Counted from the first letter of the stretch, positions 46,558 through 56,044 are shown. The stretch: DNA of 64,000 bases from Gammaproteobacteria bacterium (GCA_016194635.1 JACQBC010000001.1:62001-126000), one strand, 5' to 3'. The notes: generated by a model from the sequence alone, not told the origin. Program-made: numbers and translations.

Positions 46558-47625
46558 ATGAATCAAACCGATCATAGCCGCGACTGGCAACAACAGATCC
46601 AGGAACATCACGCTAAAAAATCGCCCTTGATGATCATCGGTGGTAATAGCAAGGCGTTTTATGGACGCCGCGCTGACGCGACCCAGGTTTTACAAACCCG
46701 GGCCCATTGCGGCGTGATCGAGTACGAACCCGCCGAACTGGTGATCACGGCCCGCGCCGGAACACCCTTACGTGAAATTGAAACCACCCTTGCCCAACAC
46801 CAACAGATGCTCGGCTTCGAGCCACCGCATTTTGGTGAACATGCCACCTTAGGCGGCTGTATCGCGGCGGGTTTATCCGGCCCGCGCCGACCCTATAGTG
46901 GATCGTTGCGCGATCATGTTTTGGGAGTAACGGTGATCAATGGCCGGGCCGAACAATTACATTTTGGTGGCAAGGTTATGAAAAACGTCGCGGGTTATGA
47001 CCTCGCCCGTTTGTACGCGGGGAGTCTAGGAACCCTGGGGGTAATACTCGATGTTTCACTCAAGGTGTTACCACTACCGGAAACCGAACTCACCCTACGT
47101 TTTGAAATGCATGTCGAGCAAGCCCTAGCGAAGATGCAGCAAATCGCGCCACAACCCCTGCCCCTCTCCGCCGCCTGTTATGATGGTGCAGAATTATCCC
47201 TGCGTTTGTCTGGAACCCCGCAGGGGGTGCAACATGCCCGCAGCCTGCTCGGCGGGGAATCCGTGCCCAAAGCCGATCATTTCTGGCGGCAGGTACGCGA
47301 ACAAACGCACCCCTTCTTCCAACATCCCCAACCGTTATGGCGCATCGCCGTACCGCCAGCTACATCTATGATAACATTGGGTGACGCGCAATGGATCGAC
47401 TGGGGTGGCGCACAACGCTGGATGTATAGCGAAACGTCGTCGGAGGCTATATTCTCCCTCGCACAGCAACACGGCGGACATGCCAGTTTATTTCGCGGTG
47501 GTGAGCAACCCAGGGATGTCTTTCAGCCCTTGCACGGTAAACTCAAGGAACTGCATGTGAATACCAAACTTGCCTTTGACCCGCTATGCCTATTTAATCC
47601 CGGCCGGATGTATTCCTATTATTAA
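46558..47625 (+). CDS. glcE: Glycolate oxidase, FAD-binding subunit GlcE
   Basis: A 355-residue partner of GlcD. A shorter FAD-binding domain with ATLGGCIAAGLSGPRRPYSGSLRDHVLGV and KVMKNVAGYDLARLYAGSLGTLGVI, typical of GlcE. The third subunit, the iron-sulfur protein GlcF, normally follows but is missing here: the next gene is a PAP2 phosphatase after a 146-base gap with no fragment of glcF. Confidence 0.92.
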   Translation: MNQTDHSRDWQQQIQEHHAKKSPLMIIGGNSKAFYGRRADATQVLQTRAHCGVIEYEPAELVITARAGTPLREIETTLAQHQQMLGFEPPHFGEHATLGGCIAAGLSGPRRPYSGSLRDHVLGVTVINGRAEQLHFGGKVMKNVAGYDLARLYAGSLGTLGVILDVSLKVLPLPETELTLRFEMHVEQALAKMQQIAPQPLPLSAACYDGAELSLRLSGTPQGVQHARSLLGGESVPKADHFWRQVREQTHPFFQHPQPLWRIAVPPATSMITLGDAQWIDWGGAQRWMYSETSSEAIFSLAQQHGGHASLFRGGEQPRDVFQPLHGKLKELHVNTKLAFDPLCLFNPGRMYSYY

Positions 47626-47771
47626 ATCAAAGAACTGGTCGACCGCAGATTAAATACCCTAACAGGTATAAACCCAGCCTATAAGCACGTGTCATAAAAC
47701 CTTCACCGCGGTGTAATAATCCGGCCATCGCGCTACAGCATAGTTATCCGCATCAACCTAGGTAACTTGCC

Positions 47772-48311
47772 ATGGCCAGCACAACTGATCGAACCCGACT
47801 CGCGCGCGCAGTGGACTGGGAGTTGTCACTGTGTTTTCGTATCAACCATGCTTTTAGCCAGCAGCTAACGCAACGCCTGTTCGTCTTCATCAGCCGCCTT
47901 GGTGACGGTGTGTTTTGGTATAACTTGATTATTGCCTTGCCATTTATCTATGGCATCTCCGCGCTGGCGGTGTGCCTGCGCATGGGATTCGTGTCATTGA
48001 CCGGCCTGGCAATCTACAAACTCATTAAATCCTTCACTAGCCGTGAACGCCCCTATCGTAAACACGGCGCGATAAAACTCGGTACCCATCCCTTGGATCA
48101 TTATAGTTTCCCTTCCGGCCACACCCTGCATGCCGTGGGTTTCACTGCCACCGCCATGGTAAGTTACCCCGAATTGGGATGGTTATTGGTACCATTCAGC
48201 GCGTTGGTAGCAATGTCGCGTGTCGTGCTAGGACTGCACTACCCGACCGATGTTTTAGCAGGTGCTAGCATCGGCGCGGGCCTGGCTTATCTGAGTACGG
48301 TTCTTTTTTAG
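47772..48311 (+). CDS. PAP2 family membrane phosphatase
   Basis: A 179-residue membrane protein with the three acid phosphatase motifs: KSFTSRERP, PSGH (FPSGHTLHA) and SRVVLGLHYPTD. Such enzymes remove phosphate from lipids such as phosphatidate, undecaprenyl diphosphate or phosphatidylglycerophosphate. It is followed by a lipid-type glycosyltransferase and an LpxH-like phosphoesterase, which suggests a role in envelope lipid metabolism (inference). Confidence 0.88.
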   Translation: MASTTDRTRLARAVDWELSLCFRINHAFSQQLTQRLFVFISRLGDGVFWYNLIIALPFIYGISALAVCLRMGFVSLTGLAIYKLIKSFTSRERPYRKHGAIKLGTHPLDHYSFPSGHTLHAVGFTATAMVSYPELGWLLVPFSALVAMSRVVLGLHYPTDVLAGASIGAGLAYLSTVLF

Positions 48312-48365
48312 ATAATGTTCCACCCAGGCTAAGCCTCTAGCCTCTGTTCCCTGGGAAATAGTTGC

Positions 48366-49592
48366 ATGCGAATATTGATGATCTCCGATGTATATTTCCC
48401 GCGCGTCAACGGCGTATCGACATCGATTCAAACCTTCATGCACGAATTAGAGCGCCTCGGTCACGAGGTCCGGTTAATCGCCCCGGATTACGGACCAGGG
48501 CAAGAACCCCACGCGAACATACTGCGTATCCCGGCAGGTAGGGTGTGGTTCGACCCCGAAGATCGCATGCTGAAGTATTCCGTGGCAATGCGGATGCGGC
48601 AACATTTAATGCAACAAAAATTCGACCTGATTCATATCCAGACGCCGTTCGTGGCGCATTACCTGGGTGTGGCGCTGTCACGAGAATTTGGCATCCCCTG
48701 CGTGGAAAGCTATCACACCTATTTTGAGGAATACCTATTCCATTATGTACCGTTCTTGCCTAAGTCATGGCTAAGGTTTGCTGCGCGTTATCTTACCCGG
48801 CTGCAATGCAATGCGGTGCACGCCGTTATTGTTCCTTCCACGGCGATGCAACAGGTGTTGACCAACTACGGGGTACGCAAACCCTTACCTATTATTCCCA
48901 CCGGCATAGAACTAACGCGTTTTAAAGGGGGTGATGGCGCACGGTTTCGCCAACAACACGGCATCGATCCACAACGACCCGTGATGGTATTCATAGGCCG
49001 GGTAGCATTTGAAAAAAACATCGAGTTTCTGTTGCAAGTAGTGGACACCGTGCGTATCCGTCTACCAACGATATTATTGATCATTGCCGGCGAAGGCCCG
49101 GCGCTTGAAACCTTAAAGCGCGCGGTGCGTCGTATGCGATTGCACAGCCATGTGTTGTTCGTGGGATACTTGTCGCGTAACGACAGTTTATTAGATTGTT
49201 ATGTCGCCGCCGATATTTTTGTGTTTGCTTCGCGCACCGAAACCCAAGGCCTGGTATTGCTCGAAGCCATGGCCTTGGGGGTACCGGTCGTGTCCACCGC
49301 GCAGATGGGCACACGTGACATTTTACTTGCCCAGCGCGGCGCCCTGGTCGCTGCAGAAGACATCGAACACTTTTCTCAAGCGGTGATCCGTATATTCAAC
49401 AACGCCTTATTACGCGCGCGCTTAGCGCGTGAAGCCATGGAATATGTCAAAGAGTGGTCGGCCTTGGCCATGGCACATAAGCTGGTTGATTGTTACCAAC
49501 AGTTACTTGGACAACCCCCCACCCCGCACCCCAACCTTATCGCTACGCCACCCGCGCAACATCGGCTGTCGGTGCGTATAAATCCGCCTTGA
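48366..49592 (+). CDS. Glycosyltransferase, GT4 family
   Basis: A 408-residue GT-B enzyme. The N-terminal acceptor half starts MRILMISDVYFPRVNGVSTSI; the C-terminal nucleotide-sugar half has VFIGRVAFEKN, VGYLSRN and the E-x7-E motif in ETQGLVLLEAMALGVPVV. It resembles sugar transferases acting on diacylglycerol or phosphatidylinositol. The last 50 bases overlap the end of the opposite-strand phosphoesterase gene. Confidence 0.9.
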   Translation: MRILMISDVYFPRVNGVSTSIQTFMHELERLGHEVRLIAPDYGPGQEPHANILRIPAGRVWFDPEDRMLKYSVAMRMRQHLMQQKFDLIHIQTPFVAHYLGVALSREFGIPCVESYHTYFEEYLFHYVPFLPKSWLRFAARYLTRLQCNAVHAVIVPSTAMQQVLTNYGVRKPLPIIPTGIELTRFKGGDGARFRQQHGIDPQRPVMVFIGRVAFEKNIEFLLQVVDTVRIRLPTILLIIAGEGPALETLKRAVRRMRLHSHVLFVGYLSRNDSLLDCYVAADIFVFASRTETQGLVLLEAMALGVPVVSTAQMGTRDILLAQRGALVAAEDIEHFSQAVIRIFNNALLRARLAREAMEYVKEWSALAMAHKLVDCYQQLLGQPPTPHPNLIATPPAQHRLSVRINPP

Positions 49593-50358
49593 GGGCGAGT
49601 TGCCGATCCGACCAATGAATCAATTCCAGGCTGCCGTCGTATTTTTCAACCAAGGCGGTGCAATTCTCCACCCAGTCGCCGTCATTGCAGTACAACACCC
49701 CGTCGATGTTGCGTATCTCGGGATGATGGATATGGCCGCAGATCACCACATCCATGTGACGGTGTTTGGCTTCACGCGCCACGCTCGCCTCGAATCGACG
49801 CACATGGTTGCGTGCGTTGCGGATATTGTTCTTGATGTAACCGGCCAAGGACCAATATCCATACCCACAATAACGCCGCAGTTTATATAAGATACGATTA
49901 ATAAACAGCAGGCCGTCATAACCGATATTGCCGATAAAATCCCAGCCCCGGCCGCACGACAGCAGTGCATCAAATTTATCGCCGTGCAATAGCAACACCC
50001 GGCGGCCATCGCGGGTCGTGTGTACGTATTCCGTGTGGATGGAGAGATTACCAAACACCGCACCATCGAATTCGCGTAAGGACTCGTCGTGGTTGCCGGG
50101 GATATAGATCACCTTGGTGCCGTGTTTGGCCTTACCCAGAATAGTGCGAACCACATTGTTATGTGACTGCGGCCAATACATGGTTTTACGCATCGACCAC
50201 AGATCGATAATGTCGCCCACCAGAAACAGGTAGTCCGTCTCTACCGTGCGCAATAAATCCAGCAGATAGTCCGCCTTGCAGCCCCGATAGCCCAGATGCA
50301 CATCGGAAATCCAGATCGCGCGATATTTTAACGGCTGAATTTGATGTAAGGGTGTCAT
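49543..50358 (-). CDS. LpxH-like metallophosphoesterase
   Basis: A 271-residue calcineurin-type enzyme (ATG 50358; an in-frame ATG at 50403 is less likely). Metal-binding motifs SDVHLG, VGDIIDLW, PGNHDE, HGDKFD and CGHIHHP are all present. It resembles UDP-2,3-diacylglucosamine pyrophosphatase relatives but is longer than LpxH, so the substrate is uncertain. It is convergent with, and overlaps, the glycosyltransferase gene by 50 bases. Confidence 0.87.
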   Translation of the reverse strand: MTPLHQIQPLKYRAIWISDVHLGYRGCKADYLLDLLRTVETDYLFLVGDIIDLWSMRKTMYWPQSHNNVVRTILGKAKHGTKVIYIPGNHDESLREFDGAVFGNLSIHTEYVHTTRDGRRVLLLHGDKFDALLSCGRGWDFIGNIGYDGLLFINRILYKLRRYCGYGYWSLAGYIKNNIRNARNHVRRFEASVAREAKHRHMDVVICGHIHHPEIRNIDGVLYCNDGDWVENCTALVEKYDGSLELIHWSDRQLALKADLYAPTADVARVA

Positions 50359-50437
50359 CACGGCGGCTACCCGATATAGATTGGGATGAGTATCGCCGGC
50401 CAATGTTACACTGGTCGGTCAGCACGATGAAACTTCG

Positions 50438-52042
50438 ATGACCGTGACAGGCAGTATGAATGTGGTACACTCAATAAATACCAATAACGTTACGGGCTAC
50501 TCTACATCGATGCAACGCCCCCAGTCCATGCAACAGTCTCAGCCAATAGCGGTGCCACAAACCTTGGCCGCCGTCGATTTAGGTTCCAATAGTTTTCATC
50601 TGATGGTGTGCCGGGTACAAAACACCCAATGGGTCGTGGTTGATCGTCTACGTGAACCGGTGCGCCTAGCCGCCGGGATCGACCCGGACAATAATTTGAG
50701 TCACGCCGCTCAAGGACGGGCGCTTGCCTGTCTGACGCGCTTTGGCCAACGCCTGGCGCAGATCCCGCCCAACTGTATCCGGGTTGTGGGTACCAACACC
50801 CTGCGCAGCGTGCGCAACGCCAGCCAATTTATTAAAGCCGCCGAAGCTGTGTTGGGCCATCGCATTGAGATCATCTCCGGTGTGGAAGAAGCGCGGCTGA
50901 TCTACCAGGGCGTGGCGCATAGCAGCGCCGCCGACAAACACCGCCGCCTGGTCATCGACATTGGCGGCAGCAGTACCGAACTGATCGTCGGCGAAAATTA
51001 TCATCCCCTGCATATGGAAAGCCTGCACATAGGTTGTGTCAGCCTGTCAACGCAATTTTTTGCCGAGGGGCGCATCAGCAATAAAGCCATCAAATCGGCG
51101 GAATTGTCGGCGCTACAGGAATTTGAATTGGTGGTTGCGCATTACAAACGTCTAAAATGGCAAACCTGTATCGGGGCCTCGGGGACGATTCGGGTCATTG
51201 ATCGCATCCTCAGCGCTACCGGCTGGTCAAAACAAGGCATCAGCCGCGAAGGCCTTAAACTGTTGGTTAACCATCTGCGCGAACGTAATCACATCAGTGA
51301 GTTGAATTTGCCCGAGCTGGATGCGGAACGCGCGGCCGTATTACCCGGCGGGGTGATGATCCTCGCGGCCGCCTTCAAGGCCTTGGACATCGATCACCTG
51401 CGTGTCTCCGAGGGCGCCCTGCGCGAGGGATTGATCCACGACTTGTTAGGACGTTTCCAACACGAAGACGTGCGCGCCTCCAGCGTTAATGCCCTGGCCG
51501 ATCGCTACCATGCCGATCGGGAACAGATCCAACGCGTTACCCACACCGCGCAGGATTGTTTCACACAAGTCGCCGCGGATTGGAATTTAGAGAGCGACCA
51601 TGATGCCCAATGGCTGTACTGGGCGGTTAGCTTGCATGAAATTGGCCTGGATATCTCGCATAGCCACTATCAGAAACACGGTGCCTATGTGATCGAACAC
51701 ACCGATCTAGCGGGTTTCTCGCGCCAAGAGCAACAATATTTAGCGCTCTTGGTCCTCGCGCACCGACGTAAATTTCCCGATAAGAATTTTCGCGAGCTGC
51801 CCCAGCCACAAGAAAAAACCGCGCGCCGCCTGGCGGTACTGTTACGCCTGGCGGTGCTGTTACACCGTAGCCGTAATACCGAACCGCTACCTAAAATTGG
51901 TTTACACGCCAAGGGTAAAACCCTAACGGTGCGATTCCCGCCCCAGTGGTTGGCCAATCACCCGCTGACCGAAGCGGATTTACAACAAGAGGCGCACTAC
52001 TTACAAGACGCGGATATTACCTTGAGTGTGGAAGAGATTTAG
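50438..52042 (+). CDS. ppx: Exopolyphosphatase
   Basis: Ppx/GppA-family enzyme that releases phosphate from polyphosphate. The N-terminal domain has AAVDLGSNSFHLMVCR and the phosphate loop VIDIGGSSTELIVGE; the C-terminal HD-like domain has SLHEIGLDISHSHYQKHGAY. The start may be at 50438 or at ATG 50510; the region before AAVDLGSN is longer than normal. Convergent with ppk with a repeat element between. Confidence 0.92.
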   Translation: MTVTGSMNVVHSINTNNVTGYSTSMQRPQSMQQSQPIAVPQTLAAVDLGSNSFHLMVCRVQNTQWVVVDRLREPVRLAAGIDPDNNLSHAAQGRALACLTRFGQRLAQIPPNCIRVVGTNTLRSVRNASQFIKAAEAVLGHRIEIISGVEEARLIYQGVAHSSAADKHRRLVIDIGGSSTELIVGENYHPLHMESLHIGCVSLSTQFFAEGRISNKAIKSAELSALQEFELVVAHYKRLKWQTCIGASGTIRVIDRILSATGWSKQGISREGLKLLVNHLRERNHISELNLPELDAERAAVLPGGVMILAAAFKALDIDHLRVSEGALREGLIHDLLGRFQHEDVRASSVNALADRYHADREQIQRVTHTAQDCFTQVAADWNLESDHDAQWLYWAVSLHEIGLDISHSHYQKHGAYVIEHTDLAGFSRQEQQYLALLVLAHRRKFPDKNFRELPQPQEKTARRLAVLLRLAVLLHRSRNTEPLPKIGLHAKGKTLTVRFPPQWLANHPLTEADLQQEAHYLQDADITLSVEEI

Positions 52043-52061
52043 CAAAATAGCCGTTCCAAAA

Positions 52062-52195
52062 TGATGAGGTTGGTGGTTGCCGGGTTAACCGGAGCAGGTG
52101 ACCGTCGGCGGCAGGGATGCCGCCGTCGAGGCTACAGGGATGTATTCACGGCGAGTCACCTGCTCCGGTTAACCCGGCAACCACCAACCTCATCA
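52062..52195. repeat. Hairpin-core intergenic element, copy 6
   Basis: Arms 52062-52102 and 52155-52195 are a perfect 41-base inverted repeat containing CCGGGTTAACCGGAGC. The plus-strand core has CCGTCGGCGGCAGGGATGC, then GTCGAGGCTACAGGGATGTA. It fills the gap between the convergent ppx and ppk stops. The arms are related to copy 3 but not identical. Confidence 0.92.
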
Positions 52196-52222
52196 CCATG
52201 AGACGATTGAGGAATACCTAAT

Positions 52223-54304
52223 TTAAGTTGACGGCGCACCGGCTAAAGTTTCCAGTAAATGCTGCTGCGCGCAAAAAGGACGTTCTGTTGCCGCGGTTAA
52301 GCGCGTGTAGCTGCCATCGGCATTGAGCCGCCATGCCTGGGTGTTATCCTGCAAATAATACTTCAGATCCTGCACGATACGCTCCTGCAAAGGCTTGGTC
52401 TCGATCGGAAACGCGATCTCCACCCGGCGAAATAAATTACGCGGCATCCAATCGGCGCTGGAGGCATATACCTCGGGTTTGCCGTTATTCTCAAAATAAA
52501 AAATCCGGGTGTGTTCCAAGAAACGTCCAATCACCGAGCGCACTCGGATCCGATCCGACACCCCCGGTACGCTGGGGCGCAATCCGCAGATACCACGCAC
52601 GATGAGGTCGATCTCCACGCCCGCCCCCGACGCCTGATACAAGGTTTGGATCAGCTGCGATTCGATCAACGAATTCACCTTAATGATGATCCGGGCGGGT
52701 TGTCGTTGCTCTGCGTGTTTGATCTCGCGCTTGATAAGGCCTATCAATGCCTCCTGCAGGGTGAAAGGTGATTGTAGAATTTTATTGTGTTTGGCCACCT
52801 TGCCGAGGCTGGTGAGTTGCAGGAATAATTTATGGATATCCTCGGCCACCTGCGGATCACAGGTTAACAAACCATAATCCGTGTATAAACGCGCGGTACG
52901 GGAATGATAATTGCCGGTACTCAAATGCACGTAATGGTGTAATCCACTGCTCTCACGCCGCACGATTAACGTCATCTTGGCATGGGTTTTATACCCCACC
53001 ACCCCATAGACCACGTGTACACCGGCTTCTTGCAATCGGCTGGCCAGGGCTACATTGGCTTCTTCATCAAAACGCGCGCGCAGCTCGATCACCACGGTGA
53101 CCTCTTTGCCAGAGCGTGCCGCCGCCAATAATGATTCGACAATCGCCGATTCGGAACCTGTGCGGTAGAGGGTCTGTTTGATCGCCAGCACCTTGTTGTC
53201 TTCCGCGGCTTGACGGACAAATTCCACCACCGGCGCGAACGACTCAAACGGGTGGTGTAATAAAATATCTTTTTTACGGATCGCCGCGAAGATGCTCTTG
53301 CTGGTGGACAATTGCCGGGGCAGACTCGGGGTAAAGGCTGGGAATTTTAAATCCGGCCGATCCATCAGATCGGCCATCGCCGACACCCGGTTCAGATTCA
53401 CCGGGCCGTTGACCCGATAAATATCGTCGTCACTGAGATGGAATTGATCGCGCAAAAAATTAACCACATCGGCCGGGCAGTTATCCGCCACTTCCAGGCG
53501 CACCGCGTCGCCGTAATGCCGTCCCGCCAATTCACCCTCGACGGCGCGCAACAAGTCGTCGTTTTCTTCCTCATCCACAAACAAATCGCTGTTGCGGGTT
53601 ACTCGAAACTGATAACAACCGGTGGCCTTCATGCCATAAAACAATTTATCGACATATTCATGGATCACCGACGACAAAAACACAAAATCGTACTGGCTTT
53701 TATTCGTATAGGTAGAGGGCAACTGGATCAGCCGCGGCAAGGCGCGCGGCGCCTGCACAATCGCCAGACCACTGTTACGGCCAAACGCATCTTTGCCGGT
53801 GAGCGAGACAATAAAATTTAAACTTTTATTCAAGATCCGGGGAAATGGGTGGGCCGGGTCGAGTCCTAATGGGCTTAAGATCGGCATCAGTTCGTTTTCA
53901 AAATATTCCCGCAACCATACCTCTTGTTGCGGCGTCCATTCGGCGCGTTTGAGACTGCGCACACCCTTGTCTTGCAACAGGGGCAAGATCACTTGGTTGA
54001 GCACGCGGTATTGATCGTCGACTTGCTGGCGGGCGCGTTTATGGATGGCCTTGAGGATCTCCGCCGGTAATAGATTGTCCGGACCGGCCTGCACCGAACC
54101 GTGCTCGACCATTTGTTTGAGGCTGGAGACCCGCACCTCAAAAAACTCATCGAGGTTGCGCGAGGAAATACACAAGAACTGCAGTCGTTCCAGCAGGGGA
54201 GTGTATTCGTCCTCCGCCATGGCTAAGACCCGTTGGTTGAACTCCAACAAGCTAAGTTCACGGTTGATGTATAACTCGGGTTGTTTTAAATCGAGGGTAT
54301 CCAT
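52223..54304 (-). CDS. ppk1: Polyphosphate kinase
   Basis: Makes polyphosphate from ATP. A 693-residue PPK1: N-terminal NRELSLLEFNQRVL, then the PLD-like core with the phosphorylated histidine in the KTHAK region (GYKTHAKMTLIVRR) and a second catalytic histidine in HLSTGNYHSRTARLYTDYG. C-terminal IRVRSVIGRFLEHTRIFYF is typical. Probably PhoB-controlled through the Pho box upstream. Confidence 0.95.
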   Translation of the reverse strand: MDTLDLKQPELYINRELSLLEFNQRVLAMAEDEYTPLLERLQFLCISSRNLDEFFEVRVSSLKQMVEHGSVQAGPDNLLPAEILKAIHKRARQQVDDQYRVLNQVILPLLQDKGVRSLKRAEWTPQQEVWLREYFENELMPILSPLGLDPAHPFPRILNKSLNFIVSLTGKDAFGRNSGLAIVQAPRALPRLIQLPSTYTNKSQYDFVFLSSVIHEYVDKLFYGMKATGCYQFRVTRNSDLFVDEEENDDLLRAVEGELAGRHYGDAVRLEVADNCPADVVNFLRDQFHLSDDDIYRVNGPVNLNRVSAMADLMDRPDLKFPAFTPSLPRQLSTSKSIFAAIRKKDILLHHPFESFAPVVEFVRQAAEDNKVLAIKQTLYRTGSESAIVESLLAAARSGKEVTVVIELRARFDEEANVALASRLQEAGVHVVYGVVGYKTHAKMTLIVRRESSGLHHYVHLSTGNYHSRTARLYTDYGLLTCDPQVAEDIHKLFLQLTSLGKVAKHNKILQSPFTLQEALIGLIKREIKHAEQRQPARIIIKVNSLIESQLIQTLYQASGAGVEIDLIVRGICGLRPSVPGVSDRIRVRSVIGRFLEHTRIFYFENNGKPEVYASSADWMPRNLFRRVEIAFPIETKPLQERIVQDLKYYLQDNTQAWRLNADGSYTRLTAATERPFCAQQHLLETLAGAPST

Positions 54305-54324
54305 AAACAGCCATCTTTACAGTC

Positions 54325-54358
54325 ATATTACAAATTTAGCATGACAGAACGATGACAT
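54325..54358 (-). promoter_or_regulatory. Pho box and promoter of ppk
   Basis: On the minus strand ATGTCAT-CGTT-CTGTCAT (54358-54341) has two 7-base direct repeats at the canonical 11-base period. Ten bases further is TAATAT (54330-54325), the right place for the -10 of a PhoB-activated promoter. Two further half-sites (GTGACAG at 54366, GTTACAG at 54381, plus strand) lie upstream with irregular spacing. The start codon is 20 bases beyond the -10. Confidence 0.75.
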
Positions 54359-54435
54359 ACGGTCTGTGACAGGGTAACCTGTTACAGCGATATGCTGTAC
54401 TTTGGAAACAAAAGCGCCCTATAAAGACGGCCGGG

Positions 54436-54750
54436 TTAGCCCTTACTACCGCCTAAACAGGGTGGTGAGATGGGGCTGTTAGCGTGTTTCTCCCGCCATT
54501 CTTGCGCGGTATAGGTATGCAGGGCCAAGGCATGGATAGTGTGCTGTAACTCCTGTGCAAGAATTTGATTTACCAACCGATGCCGGGCTAATAACGGTTT
54601 ATCAGTAAAATCATCGGAAACCACCACCACTTTGAAATGCGACTCCGAGCCTGGCGGCACATTATGGTTAGCGCTTTCGTTGATTACTTGCAAATGTTGC
54701 GGCTGCAATTGATCAGCCAGCTTGGTTTCAATCGTCTGTTGTAGCGTCAT
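54436..54750 (-). CDS. BolA family protein
   Basis: A 104-residue BolA-type protein with [27 protein letters not shown] and the conserved [13 protein letters not shown]. BolA proteins partner with monothiol glutaredoxins in iron-sulfur trafficking and affect cell shape. GGAGA lies seven bases before the ATG. The C-terminal tail (PPCLGGSKG) is slightly longer than usual. It is transcribed toward ppk. Confidence 0.9.
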   Translation of the reverse strand: MTLQQTIETKLADQLQPQHLQVINESANHNVPPGSESHFKVVVVSDDFTDKPLLARHRLVNQILAQELQHTIHALALHTYTAQEWREKHANSPISPPCLGGSKG

Positions 54751-54771
54751 CGCCGTATCTCCTGCCTTGCA

Positions 54772-55461
54772 TCAAGAATCGGCTACCACCGGTTCAATGA
54801 TGATCTCAACCCGACGGTTCTGAGCACGGCCTTCCGCGGTTGCATTATCCGCGCGGGGTTGGGTCTCACCGGCACCCTCCACCCGCAATCGTTCTGGATG
54901 CACATTTTGGCCGACAAAATACTGCGCCACGGCTTGCGCGCGCCGCTCGGAGAGTTCCTGGTTATATTTATGCGAACCGGTGTTATCGGTATGACCGACG
55001 ATATCCAGCGTGGTCTTACCGTATTTGTTGACGATTTTACCGATCTTATCCATCGTCGAATTAAAGTTGGGTTTAATTTGCGCGGAATTGACGTCAAACG
55101 CGGTTTGCGCCGTCATGGTCACACGCAATACATCCTTGGGCAATTTTTCCACCAGAATCGCGCCGGATTCACGCTCCGGGGCCAACACCTTTTCAAAATC
55201 CTTCTTTTGACTGTCCATATAATTACCCACCGCAGCGCCGGCCAAGCCGCCACCGATGGCGCCGATCAACACGCCCTTGGTACGCTTGTCCTTCTTACTC
55301 GCCACCGCACCGATCAATGCACCTGAAATCGAGCCAATTAACGCGCCCTTTTCGGTTTCGGTCAGGGGACGCGAACGCCCGTATTCATCCGTGGCGCAAC
55401 CGGCCAACACCAGGGTGGAAATAATCAACGAGGTTAACGCGAGGCGTGTGGTGATTCGCAT
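54772..55461 (-). CDS. OmpA-like lipoprotein with glycine zipper
   Basis: A 229-residue outer-membrane lipoprotein: lipobox LVLAGC, two glycine-zipper segments (GALIGSISGALIGAVASKKD, then LIGAIGGGLAGAAVGNYMD) and a C-terminal OmpA domain that binds peptidoglycan (DIVGHTDNTGSHKYNQELSERRAQAV, with NRRVEIII). It resembles YiaD-type proteins. GGAG lies seven bases before the ATG. Confidence 0.92.
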   Translation of the reverse strand: MRITTRLALTSLIISTLVLAGCATDEYGRSRPLTETEKGALIGSISGALIGAVASKKDKRTKGVLIGAIGGGLAGAAVGNYMDSQKKDFEKVLAPERESGAILVEKLPKDVLRVTMTAQTAFDVNSAQIKPNFNSTMDKIGKIVNKYGKTTLDIVGHTDNTGSHKYNQELSERRAQAVAQYFVGQNVHPERLRVEGAGETQPRADNATAEGRAQNRRVEIIIEPVVADS

Positions 55462-55579
55462 GAGGCTACTCCTAAATACATGTATGAAATCAACGCTAAT
55501 ACCGCAAGAACATGGGTTACTGGCGCGGGATCATAGCCGATTCTTATCACTTTCCCTAGTAGCGCGTATGTCCGAGGTA

Positions 55580-56044
55580 TTATTCTTCAAAACAAATTTC
55601 AACAAAAAATTCCCCGCTAGGGGCTTGAAACGGCAAGATGATGGTACGCCCTTTGAACTGATGTGAAATCACGTGCCCCTTGCCGGATAACACACTGGGC
55701 GTCGACATGGCAAAATCGTAACCCTGGGTAGAAAAAACATTTTTAGCCCCGCCCACCATCATATTGGCCATTTCACCGGTTAAATCACGCGCCGAATCAG
55801 TAATTTCGGTGATATCTTCACCCAACATTCGTTTGACGATGTCACAAATAACCGGGGTGGTAAATGAAATCGCCAACGATGCACGGGCCTTGGGACTCAC
55901 CATGCTCATCACCCCAGTGACCTCGCCACGGGCGACTTCTCCTGATTTAATGCTGGGCTTACCCACCTTGGGGCTAAGGTTGGCCATTGTGATCAGAATC
56001 TTCAATATGGACTCTAAGACAGGATTGACTAACCGAACGTCCAC
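55580..56044 (-). CDS. CheX-like chemotaxis phosphatase
   Basis: A 154-residue CheC/CheX-family protein. It has the catalytic ExxN in DLTGEMANMMVGGAKN near residue 95 and the family starts VNPVLESILKIL and VARGEVTGVMSM. CheX removes phosphate from CheY-like regulators. Starts with GTG at 56044, preceded by GAGGG. No CheY or other chemotaxis gene is near, but the CheA-like kinase at 39.7 kb could be in the same pathway (inference). Confidence 0.85.
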   Translation of the reverse strand: MDVRLVNPVLESILKILITMANLSPKVGKPSIKSGEVARGEVTGVMSMVSPKARASLAISFTTPVICDIVKRMLGEDITEITDSARDLTGEMANMMVGGAKNVFSTQGYDFAMSTPSVLSGKGHVISHQFKGRTIILPFQAPSGEFFVEICFEE

